Origin: JADJNW01 sp964517175
GTDB taxonomy: Bacteria; Bacteroidota; Bacteroidia; Chitinophagales; Saprospiraceae
Length of the DNA stretch: 17,653 nucleotides
Reading direction: 5' to 3'
Assembly (NCBI GenBank): GCA_964517175.1
Contig: CAZFBU010000091.1
Coordinates: forward strand, 1 to 17,653
The position numbers and the translations under genes are program-made. Each line of letters starts with the position of its first letter. Positions within the stretch are counted from its first letter, which is position 1. This document shows, in pieces, positions 1 to 6,675 of the stretch. The notes under the pieces were generated by a model. That model was not told the origin of the DNA. It worked only from the letters and a program-made list of their open reading frames with translations, and made no database searches.

Positions 1-459
1 AAACTGATGCGCTATCTGTTGTACAATACCAACGGCGGGCAGGTACCTCTCGATGACGAAATTCGCTTTTTGAAAAATTACATCCAGTTGATGCAGTTGC
101 GGCTAACCGACAAAGTGACCATAACGTCTGACTTTCCCACGGAAACGCAGCGTATTCAGATAGCGCCCCTGCTTTTCATTCCGCTGGTGGAAAATAGTTT
201 TAAGCATGGCGTGAGTGCCAACCAGCCCTCTTTCATTTCCATTCGGATGAAACGGGAAGGGCAGCGGCTTATTTTTGAATTACAAAACACTAATTTTCCG
301 AAAGATGAGCGCGATAAAGGTGGCTCCGGTATAGGCGTGGAAAACCTGAAAAAGCGCCTGCAATTGCTTTATCCCGGTCGGCACAGCTTTCATCAGGAGG
401 TGAAGGAAGGCGTATTTATAACTTTGTTGGAAATTGAACTGGAGCGTAAAGATACGTGA
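1..459 (+). CDS. LytS/YehU-type sensor histidine kinase, C-terminal part (5' end outside window)
   Basis: The reading frame is open from the first base, so this is the 3' part of a longer gene; an internal ATG at 7 is not a credible start. The visible roughly 152 residues cover the end of the His_kinase family dimerisation region (ending in a long helix rich in LxxYIQLMQLRL) and the HATPase domain. The N-box is seen as IPLVENSFKHG and the G-box as GSGIGVENLKKRLQLLY. This wording is characteristic of the LytS/YehU/AlgZ class, membrane sensors that phosphorylate a LytTR regulator. The phosphoacceptor histidine and the membrane segments would lie upstream of the window. The response-regulator gene begins 37 bases after the stop, so the two are very likely one operon and a cognate pair. 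The signal sensed cannot be told from this fragment. Confidence 0.9.
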   Translation, partial: KLMRYLLYNTNGGQVPLDDEIRFLKNYIQLMQLRLTDKVTITSDFPTETQRIQIAPLLFIPLVENSFKHGVSANQPSFISIRMKREGQRLIFELQNTNFPKDERDKGGSGIGVENLKKRLQLLYPGRHSFHQEVKEGVFITLLEIELERKDT

Positions 460-496
460 GTTTGTTATTTTGTTATTAAGGAATCATAAAAAAACC

Positions 497-1219
497 ATGA
501 ATAAAATAAAATGTCTGGTTGTAGATGATGAGCCGCTGGCGCTGGATTTGATTGAGAGCTACGTGAACCGGACGCCATTTTTGGAGTTGGCGGGGCGATG
601 TGCCAGTGCATTCGAAGCAATGGAGCAACTCAATACCCAGGCTATTGACCTGATTTTTCTGGACATTCAGATGCCGGATTTGAGCGGTATAGAATTTTCG
701 CGCACGCTGGTGGACGGCCCGCGGGTGATTTTCACAACAGCATTTGAAGAATATGCGCTGGAAGGCTTTAAAGTAGATGCGGTGGATTACTTACTGAAGC
801 CCTTCAATTACGAAGAATTTTTACGTGCTGCTACGAAGGCAAAATCTTACATTCAAATGAAAGCCGGGGCAGCCGAAACAGCCGAAAAGTCACCATTTCT
901 GTATGTGAAATCGGAATACAAACTCATCAAAATCAACTTGAATGAGGTGTTGTACTTCGAGGGATTGAAAGATTACGTGAAAATTCATCTGACATCGCAG
1001 CCCAAGCCAATTCTGACGCTGATGAGCTTAAAAGCGCTGGAGGAAAAGCTTCCGGCGGAGGCTTTTATGCGTGTGCATCGTTCGTACATCGTCAATCTGG
1101 AGAAAATAGAATCAGTGGAGCGTAGCCGCATTATTATCGGTGATTTTGCGGTGGTGGTTTCCGAACAATACCGGGAAAAATTTCAAGCGTATTTGTCATC
1201 AAAATATTTGAATTCCTAA
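497..1219 (+). CDS. LytTR-family response regulator
   Basis: A 240-residue two-component regulator. The receiver domain (about residues 3-120) starts with the acidic pair in VVDDEP (D10, D11), has the phosphoacceptor aspartate D56 in FLDIQMP and the conserved lysine in DYLLKPF. A LytTR DNA-binding domain (about 133-238) follows, with the typical YFEGLKDYVKIHL and MRVHRSYIVNL segments. LytTR regulators bind direct repeats upstream of their targets. The ATG at 497 is preferred over an in-frame upstream start at 434, because the receiver domain begins at 497, an AAGGAAT stretch lies about 12 bases before it, and the longer form would overlap the kinase. It follows the kinase by 37 bases and precedes the outer-membrane barrel gene by 50 bases. 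It may regulate that barrel gene, but no operator was identified. Confidence 0.93.
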   Translation: MNKIKCLVVDDEPLALDLIESYVNRTPFLELAGRCASAFEAMEQLNTQAIDLIFLDIQMPDLSGIEFSRTLVDGPRVIFTTAFEEYALEGFKVDAVDYLLKPFNYEEFLRAATKAKSYIQMKAGAAETAEKSPFLYVKSEYKLIKINLNEVLYFEGLKDYVKIHLTSQPKPILTLMSLKALEEKLPAEAFMRVHRSYIVNLEKIESVERSRIIIGDFAVVVSEQYREKFQAYLSSKYLNS

Positions 1220-1221
1220 AA

Positions 1222-1253
1222 ATTGTAGCGCGCCTCAAAGGTGCACCACACTA
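1222..1253. repeat. Degenerate palindrome related to the 4140-4172 hairpin
   Basis: The 31 bases ending in CACCACACT can be laid without gaps on the terminator hairpin at 4141-4171 with 22 identities (my hand count). The arms still pair, but with two mismatches and a wobble. No T-run follows on the plus strand, while an AATTTTT run follows on the minus strand. It could be a decayed terminator or a member of a REP-like intergenic palindrome family. Confidence 0.45.
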
Positions 1254-1269
1254 AAACAATTAATTGAAA

Positions 1270-4131
1270 ATGAAAAAATTACCTCAGCTATTCAGGATAG
1301 CATTCGCCCTGAGCCTGGCGATTTCCACTACGTTTTCTGCGGCTATGGCGCAGGTTTCTCTGTCTGGCAAATTCATTGACAAAGCCCAGAACGAGCCACT
1401 GATCGGCGTCAATGTGCTGCTGACCAGCCTGCGCGACACCAACATCCAGCTCGGCGGCACCTCCGATTTGAACGGCGCTTTTTCACTGCCGGGATTGCGT
1501 CCGGGCATGTACCGGCTACGGGCGACTTACATCGGCTATCAGGCGCACGAGCAGGAAATTCGATTGGAGCGCGGAAGCCAGGATTTGGGCGTTATTGGTC
1601 TGGAGCAGGCCGCCATGCAACTGGAAGGCGTAACGGTAGAGGGCGTGCAGGTTCGTGCCCAGCAAAAAGGCGACACGACGGAGTATAATGCCAATGCTTT
1701 CAAGGTCAATCCCGATGCGGATGCGGAACAGCTCGTTCGCAAAATGCCCGGCGTAACCGTCGAAAATGGCACCGTGAAAGCTCAGGGCGAAGACGTGCGC
1801 CGCGTGCTCGTGGACGGGCAGGAGTTTTTTGGCAACGATGCCACGATGGCGCTGCGCAACCTGCCGGCGGAAGTGATTGACAAAATTCAGGTGTTTGATC
1901 GGATGAGCGACCAGTCGCAGTTTACCGGTTTTGACGATGGCAATGCCGAAAAGACGATCAATATCGTGACGCGACCGGGTATGAGTAATGGGCAATTTGG
2001 TAAAATTTATGCCGGTTATGGCACTGATTCGCGCTACGAAACGGGCGGCAACCTGAATATGTTTAACGGGCAGCAACGCATCACCATCATTGGGCTTTCC
2101 AATAATATCAACCAGCAAAACTTTTCCTCCCAGGACCTGATCGGCGCGCTCGGAGCCAATGGTGGCGGACGCGGCGGACCTGGCGGACGCGGCGGTTGGC
2201 GTGGGCGCAACAGCGGCGGCCCCAACCCCAACGATTTTCTCGTCGGGCAGCAGGGCGGCATCAATACCACCAATTCCATCGGCTTGAACTACACCGACGT
2301 CTGGGGGGAAAAGATCAAAATTAACGGCAGCTATTTTTTCAATAATTCCAATAACGAAACCCAGAGCATTCTGGCACAGGAGTTTTTCCTGTCGGAAACG
2401 GAAAGTCAGTTTTACGATGAAGATGGCTTCTTCGAAAGCCGGAACTACAACCACCGGATGAACGTACGCTTCGAATACACCATTGACTCCTCCAATTCCA
2501 TTATCGTTCGGCCCAGCCTGAGCTTTCAGGATAACAACTCCCTGAGCCTGGTCGATGGCTTGACGACCCTGCAAAACAGCAATCTGCTGAGCGCTACTAC
2601 CAATAACAATCGCGCCGAAAGCATGGCTTTTAATGCCTCGAACGACATCCTCTGGCGGCACAGCTTTGCTAAAAACCGGCGAACGCTTTCAGCCAGTTTC
2701 CGAACGGATTTCAACAATAGCAATAGCGACAATAGTTTGATTTCCTCGAATGAGTTTTTCGACAGCCAGGTTCAGAATCGAAACATAGACCAGCGAACCG
2801 ACGCCGATTCCGATGGCTTGACCTTCTCTTCCCGCATTATGTACACCGAACCAATCGGCGAAAAGAGCCAGTTGCAGTTCACCTACCGACCCTCCTACAA
2901 CGTGAACAACGCAACGCAGTTTACCAACCAACTCAATGATGCCAACGGCGAATACACGCTGCTGGATACCCTACTCTCCAGCGATTTTGAGAATGAGGTA
3001 GTAACGCAGCGAGGTGGGCTTGGCTACCGGCTGCGGGGCAAAAAAACCATGTTCATGTTCAATGCCGAATTTCAGAATGTACAACTGAACAGCTCGCAGG
3101 TATTTCCGGCGGATTTTTCCATCGAAAAAAGCTTTAATAACTTCGTGCCTTTCGCCATGTTTACCTATCAGCCTTCGCGAAACAAGAACCTGCGTCTGTT
3201 TTATCGCACCAATACCAATGTGCCATCCGTTACTCAGTTGCAGGATGTGATCAACAATTCCAATCCGCTGCAATTGCGCACGGGTAATCCCGAACTCAAG
3301 CAGCAATATTCACAAACCTTGCTGACGCGACTGAATATTACCAATCCGGAGAAAGCCCGGACGTTCTTTGCCTATATCAGCACAACTTATACCAGTGATT
3401 ACGTTGCCAATTCTACGTTCACCGCTACGCAAGATACGCTCCTGCAAGAAGGCGTGACGCTCAATCGCGGCTCACAACTTACGCGTCCGGTCAACCTGGA
3501 CAACTTCTGGAACGTGCGCTCGTTCTTCACCTACGGCATGCCGGTCAAATTCCTGAAAAGCAATTTGAACATGAATGCAGGATTCACGTACGCCCTTACG
3601 CCGGGTTTGATCAACGGCGAATTGAACGAGTCGAATACCTACAACATGAACGGCGGACTGGTGCTGGGTAGCAATATCAACCCGCGGGTGGATTTTACGC
3701 TTTCCTACTCGGCGAATTACAACATCGTCGAAAATACCTTGCAACCTCAACTGAACAACAACTATTTTTTCCAGGTTTCGGCTTTTCAATTGAACCTGCT
3801 GCCCTGGAAAGGACTGGTGGTGAATACCAGCCTGGCACATACCCTGTACAGTGGCTTGGGCGAAGGTTTCGACCAGGATTTTCTGTTGTGGAATGCAAGC
3901 CTGGGTTATAAATTCCTGAAAAATAGCCGCGGCGAACTCCGGTTGACCGCTTTCGACTTGCTGAAGCAGAACAACAGCATCTCGCGTACCGTTACCGAAA
4001 CGTTTATTCAGGACAACATCACCAATGTGCTCCAGCAGTATTTTATGCTGACATTTACGTACAATTTGCGCCACTTCCGCCTTAGCAACAGCGCAGCGCC
4101 ACAGCCGGGCAGCGGCAACTTCAGGAGATAA
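1270..4131 (+). CDS. TonB-receptor-like outer membrane beta-barrel protein
   Basis: A 953-residue exported protein. Residues 1-27 form a signal peptide (basic start MKK, hydrophobic core, AMA before Q28), so the ATG at 1270 is chosen over a TTG two codons upstream. Residues about 29-120 form a carboxypeptidase-regulatory-like beta-sandwich (NEPLIGVNVLL and GTSDLNGAFSLPGLRPGMYRL). A plug-like region follows, with MPGVTVENGTVKAQGEDVRRVLVDG and the segment ending in KTINIVTRPG. The rest is a long beta-barrel with Asn/Ser-rich strands, matching the Bacteroidota outer-membrane barrel family (OMP_b-brl_3). Residues about 298-318 form a Gly/Arg-rich insert (GGRGGPGGRGGWRGR), probably a surface loop. 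Such proteins resemble TonB-dependent transporters but often have no known ligand. The gene follows the two-component pair by 50 bases and ends at a strong terminator. Confidence 0.9.
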   Translation: MKKLPQLFRIAFALSLAISTTFSAAMAQVSLSGKFIDKAQNEPLIGVNVLLTSLRDTNIQLGGTSDLNGAFSLPGLRPGMYRLRATYIGYQAHEQEIRLERGSQDLGVIGLEQAAMQLEGVTVEGVQVRAQQKGDTTEYNANAFKVNPDADAEQLVRKMPGVTVENGTVKAQGEDVRRVLVDGQEFFGNDATMALRNLPAEVIDKIQVFDRMSDQSQFTGFDDGNAEKTINIVTRPGMSNGQFGKIYAGYGTDSRYETGGNLNMFNGQQRITIIGLSNNINQQNFSSQDLIGALGANGGGRGGPGGRGGWRGRNSGGPNPNDFLVGQQGGINTTNSIGLNYTDVWGEKIKINGSYFFNNSNNETQSILAQEFFLSETESQFYDEDGFFESRNYNHRMNVRFEYTIDSSNSIIVRPSLSFQDNNSLSLVDGLTTLQNSNLLSATTNNNRAESMAFNASNDILWRHSFAKNRRTLSASFRTDFNNSNSDNSLISSNEFFDSQVQNRNIDQRTDADSDGLTFSSRIMYTEPIGEKSQLQFTYRPSYNVNNATQFTNQLNDANGEYTLLDTLLSSDFENEVVTQRGGLGYRLRGKKTMFMFNAEFQNVQLNSSQVFPADFSIEKSFNNFVPFAMFTYQPSRNKNLRLFYRTNTNVPSVTQLQDVINNSNPLQLRTGNPELKQQYSQTLLTRLNITNPEKARTFFAYISTTYTSDYVANSTFTATQDTLLQEGVTLNRGSQLTRPVNLDNFWNVRSFFTYGMPVKFLKSNLNMNAGFTYALTPGLINGELNESNTYNMNGGLVLGSNINPRVDFTLSYSANYNIVENTLQPQLNNNYFFQVSAFQLNLLPWKGLVVNTSLAHTLYSGLGEGFDQDFLLWNASLGYKFLKNSRGELRLTAFDLLKQNNSISRTVTETFIQDNITNVLQQYFMLTFTYNLRHFRLSNSAAPQPGSGNFRR

Positions 4132-4139
4132 AAAACGCC

Positions 4140-4176
4140 AGGTGTGGCGCACTTCCAAAGTGTGCCACACTTTTTT
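4140..4176 (+). terminator. Strong intrinsic terminator after the barrel gene
   Basis: A 13-bp stem GTGTGGCGCACTT (4142-4154) pairs with AAGTGTGCCACAC (4158-4170) through one G-U wobble, with a 3-base loop, followed directly by six T (4171-4176). It begins 8 bases after the barrel stop codon and should end the kinase-regulator-barrel transcript. The stem sequence recurs in weaker form at 1222-1253 and, inverted, at 9374-9399. Confidence 0.85.
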
Positions 4177-4357
4177 AGATATGACCCCGGGCTGCCCGGA
4201 ACGCTTTGATTTTGAATTTTTCAACTTCGTTCTCACCCAAGTGCTTTGACAAAATTAAATTATAAATAAATAAAACGGCGTGCCAAAGCTGCCGATTCTC
4301 AGTGGTTTGTCGCTAAAATTTTCTAATTTCCCATTTCATTATAAGATTTGAAACGAC

Positions 4358-5740
4358 ATGAAAAAACACCTCTCCATCGTTGCGCTCTCATTGCTGACGC
4401 TGGTCGCAACCGCCCAATCCGCAATCGAGCAAAAGCTGGACAGCCTGTACGGCAACCTAACAACTGAAAACAAGCCGGGCTTTGCCATTGGCATTTTACA
4501 AAACGGTAAAACGTTGCTTTCCAAAGGCTATGGCTTGGCAAACATCGAGCATCGCGTGCCGTTCACGCCGCAGTCGGTCTCAGATATGGGCTCAGTCGCC
4601 AAGCAAATGACGGACTTTGCCATCGTGCTGCTGGCACAACAGGGCAAGCTCTCGGTGGATGATAACATCCGGAAGTACCTGCCCGAAGTGCCGGTTTTCG
4701 GTACGCCGATCATCATTCGCAACCTGATTCATCACACCAGCGGACTGCGGGAGATTTACGATTGTTCGTTTATTGCCGGGGCACGCTCGGGCGATCTGAT
4801 TCAGCAGGAAGATGCGCTTGCACTGGTACGAAACCTGAAAGATTTAAACTTCCAACCCGGCGAGCAATATATGTACTGCAACACCGCCTACATGCTCCTG
4901 GCGGACATCATCAGCCGCGTGGGCGAGCAGCCTTTTGAGAACTGGATGCAGGCGAATGTTTTCCAGCCGCTGGGGATGGCGCATACCTTCATTATGAACG
5001 TTCAAGGTGAAATTTTTGACAATTGCGCCGATTCCTACGCTTTGCAAAAAGACGGCAGCTACGTCAAAATTTACGACAACAGCACCGTGCAGGGCGCGGG
5101 CGGCGTTTATACCACGCTCGACGATATGCTCCGCTGGCTGGATAACTTCCGCACGCACCAACTCGGCGGCGCATCCGCCTGGCAGCAAATGCTCGAGCGC
5201 GGCATCCTGAACAACGGCGATACGCTGGATTACGCCTTTGGCTTGACGGTGGATACCTATCGCGGCTCGCAGCGCATTCAGCACACGGGCTCCAGCGCGG
5301 GTTACCGCACGCAGTTGGCGTATTTTCCGGAGCATGAATTGGGCATCGTCATCAAAACCAATACGCCCGCCATCAACCGGCAGGCGATGATTGATCTGAT
5401 GCTGGAAACATTGATACCAAATGTAAAACCGAAGCCAACCAATATGTCCTTCGACGCGGAGGTCGTCACCGAAGCCAGAACCCCTGAGGCATTGCAGGCG
5501 TACATCGGGCGCTATTTCTGTCCGGAGTTGGAGGCGCACTACACGATTGAATTGCAAGGTGATAAATTAATCTTCAAGCACTTTCGTCGTGGCGACAACC
5601 TCATGCAAGCCCTGGAAGGCGAGGAGTTTTTACTGGAATCCGAGGATGTAATCGCCTTCAAACGCAAGAAAAAGCGGATTGAGGGCTTTTACCTGTCCAC
5701 GGGCAGGGTGCGCAACCTTTGGTTTGAGCGGTTGAAGTGA
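4358..5740 (+). CDS. Secreted serine hydrolase, class C beta-lactamase family
   Basis: A 460-residue protein of the beta-lactamase/penicillin-binding-protein-like serine hydrolase family. Residues 1-20 look like a signal peptide (MKKHLSIVALSLLTLVATAQ). All three active-site motifs are present: SVAK (nucleophile S79, K82), YCN (Y173, N175) and HTG (H309-G311, in the KTG position). The C-terminal part from about residue 365 is an extra beta-rich domain (YIGRYFCPELEAHYTIEL onward) like those added to esterases and D-amino-peptidase-like members. HTG in place of KTG suggests an esterase or peptidase rather than a true antibiotic-degrading enzyme; the substrate is unknown. It acts in the periplasm or outside the cell. 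Its last 24 codons (5669-5740) are repeated almost exactly at 6529-6600, beyond a toxin-antitoxin pair and an assembly gap. Confidence 0.9.
   Translation: MKKHLSIVALSLLTLVATAQSAIEQKLDSLYGNLTTENKPGFAIGILQNGKTLLSKGYGLANIEHRVPFTPQSVSDMGSVAKQMTDFAIVLLAQQGKLSVDDNIRKYLPEVPVFGTPIIIRNLIHHTSGLREIYDCSFIAGARSGDLIQQEDALALVRNLKDLNFQPGEQYMYCNTAYMLLADIISRVGEQPFENWMQANVFQPLGMAHTFIMNVQGEIFDNCADSYALQKDGSYVKIYDNSTVQGAGGVYTTLDDMLRWLDNFRTHQLGGASAWQQMLERGILNNGDTLDYAFGLTVDTYRGSQRIQHTGSSAGYRTQLAYFPEHELGIVIKTNTPAINRQAMIDLMLETLIPNVKPKPTNMSFDAEVVTEARTPEALQAYIGRYFCPELEAHYTIELQGDKLIFKHFRRGDNLMQALEGEEFLLESEDVIAFKRKKKRIEGFYLSTGRVRNLWFERLK
5669..5740 (+). repeat. Copy 1 of a 72-bp direct repeat (hydrolase 3' end)
   Basis: This is the 3' end of the intact serine hydrolase, including its stop codon. 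It matches 6529-6600 at 68 of 72 positions (hand count). Similarity stops exactly at the stop codon: the bases after 5740 and after 6600 are unrelated. Confidence 0.9.
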
Positions 5741-5781
5741 TGTGAAAATCGGGAATAATTTGTGGAACGATAATAGTCGGA

Positions 5782-5797
5782 TATTTTGTTATTTTTG
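5782..5797 (+). promoter_or_regulatory. Bacteroidota-type promoter -7 element before the MntA-like gene
   Basis: TATTTTTG at 5790-5797 matches the Bacteroidota primary-sigma -7 consensus TAnnTTTG and lies 12 bases before the ATG at 5810. A TTTG at 5759-5762 is rather far away to be its -33 partner (27 bases), but sits 19 bases before the near-match TATTTTG at 5782-5788. Which of the two boxes is used is not clear. Confidence 0.55.
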
Positions 5798-5809
5798 AAA
5801 AAAGCAAAC

Positions 5810-6100
5810 ATGCTAGATTTGGCAAGCATTCGGAAAAAATTGATCGAATACAAAGTGGTATTATTTCAAAAATACAACATCGCTTCGATGGCAATTTTTG
5901 GATCGGTGAGTCGGGGCGAAGCAACGGCGGAAAGCGATGTAGATATTCTGGTGGAATTTGATGAGCCCATCGGTATTCGCTTTATTGACCTAGCGGATGA
6001 GTTAGAGGAAATTCTGGAAACAAAAGTGGATTTGGTCAGCAAAAATGGCGTAAAGCCACGCTATTTCCAGCATATAGAAACAGAATTGAAGTATGTCTAA
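5810..6100 (+). CDS. mntA: MntA-like minimal nucleotidyltransferase (antitoxin)
   Basis: A 96-residue minimal nucleotidyltransferase of the DNA polymerase beta superfamily. The signature GSVSRGE is at residues 31-37, followed by SDVDILVEF with catalytic carboxylates D43 and D45. A third carboxylate, D74 in KVDLV, is also present, so the active site looks complete. In characterised MntA-HepT pairs this protein is the antitoxin and transfers AMP to a tyrosine of the HEPN toxin. The ATG at 5810 is preferred over a TTG at 5786 because it leaves the promoter-like TATTTTTG upstream. The gene overlaps the next one by 8 bases (6093-6100), as is usual for this pair. The gene symbol rests on family and context; some related pairs are annotated only as nucleotidyltransferase and DUF86 protein. 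Confidence 0.9.
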   Translation: MLDLASIRKKLIEYKVVLFQKYNIASMAIFGSVSRGEATAESDVDILVEFDEPIGIRFIDLADELEEILETKVDLVSKNGVKPRYFQHIETELKYV

Positions 6101-6428
6101 GCGAAGCAATAAAGAACTTGTGATCGATATATTAGAATCCCTTCAGAAGGTTCATCGCTACGTTGAAGGTATGCACTACAAAACTTTCATTCAAGATGAA
6201 AAAACGATTGATGCAGTTGTAAGAAACTTCGAAGTCATTGGCGAAGCTGCCAATCGTATTGAAAATGATGTTAAAGATAAGTTTCCAGATGTAGAATGGC
6301 GTAGAATTATAGGTCTGCGTAACCGAATTGTGCATGAATATTTTGGGATAGATTTGGAAATTATTTGGCAGATCATTGAAGAGAAGCTGACTGATTTTCA
6401 AATGCAAATTGAATCTATAGAAAAAGCG
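6093..6428 (+). CDS. hepT: HepT-like HEPN (DUF86) toxin, 3' end lost in assembly gap
   Basis: 112 residues are visible before the run of N at 6429. The protein is helical, with the HEPN ribonuclease motif Rx4HxY at R76-H81-Y83 (LRNRIVHEYFG); the tyrosine is the residue modified by MntA in studied systems. DUF86/HepT proteins are usually about 110-140 residues, so only the last few codons should be missing. The start ATG overlaps the 3' end of the antitoxin gene by 8 bases, which suggests translational coupling. The sequence after the gap (6529 on) is not its continuation: there the sensible frame is a hydrolase C-terminus. The expected activity is RNA cleavage, blocked by AMPylation; this is known for the family, not shown here. 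Confidence 0.87.
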
Positions 6429-6528
6429 NNNNNNNNNNNNNNNNNNNNNNNNNNNNNNNNNNNNNNNNNNNNNNNNNNNNNNNNNNNNNNNNNNNNNNNN
6501 NNNNNNNNNNNNNNNNNNNNNNNNNNNN
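6429..6528. other. Assembly gap 1 (100 N)
   Basis: Exactly 100 N, most likely a placeholder of unknown true size. The base string AGAAAAAGCG ends the left flank, and AAAAAGCG begins the right flank. The same AGAAAAAGCG also occurs in the intact hydrolase at 5667-5676, so the gap probably arose at a repeat. Confidence 0.95.
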
Positions 6529-6600
6529 AAAAAGCGGGTCGAGGGCTTTTACCTGTCCACGGGCAGGGTGCGCAACCTTTGGTTTGAGCGGTTGAAATAA
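6529..6600 (+). pseudogene. 3' fragment of a second serine hydrolase copy
   Basis: Read in frame from 6529 this gives the last 23 residues and stop codon of a serine hydrolase (KKRVEGFYLSTGRVRNLW and onward), identical to the end of the 4358-5740 protein except Ile to Val. Four bases differ: two in that Ile/Val codon, one synonymous Lys change (AAG to AAA) and TGA to TAA. The pattern looks like coding sequence kept under selection, so it may be the tail of a full-length paralogue whose body is in gap 1. The alternative is a tail displaced when the toxin-antitoxin module inserted at the hydrolase 3' end. It is labelled as a fragment because no start is visible. Confidence 0.7.
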
Positions 6601-6675
6601 CACAAATGGAAATTTGAACCGGTCCGACTTGTCCAATTCATTGACACCTAAAGTCTAAAATTCTAAGTCCGAATC

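Noticed and set aside
434..496. Upstream in-frame ATG extending the response regulator by 21 codons
   Set aside because: The extension overlaps the kinase gene and lies before the first receiver strand; the ATG at 497 fits the family.
1516..2661. 381-codon open frame on the minus strand inside the barrel gene
   Set aside because: It lies wholly opposite a protein with clear domains and a signal peptide; its composition is a mirror of that gene's codon pattern and no family wording is visible.
4187..4199. Palindrome CCGGGCTGCCCGG after the barrel terminator
   Set aside because: The centre is a single base, so it cannot form a normal hairpin, and there is no T-run; chance or a minor site.
3472..4236. 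254-codon minus-strand frame over the end of the barrel gene and its terminator
   Set aside because: It would be encoded through the terminator hairpin and antisense to the barrel; no recognisable domain.
4242..4275. TTGACA-like and TATAAA-like strings before the serine hydrolase
   Set aside because: Spacing does not fit a sigma-70 promoter and the Bacteroidota primary sigma factor uses a different consensus; the region is simply AT-rich.
6093..6587. Toxin frame read through the N run into GRGLLPVHGQGAQPLV
   Set aside because: The bases after the gap make sense in another frame as a serine hydrolase C-terminus, so the continuation is an accident of joining across N. It is kept only as an alternative if the contigs truly overlap.
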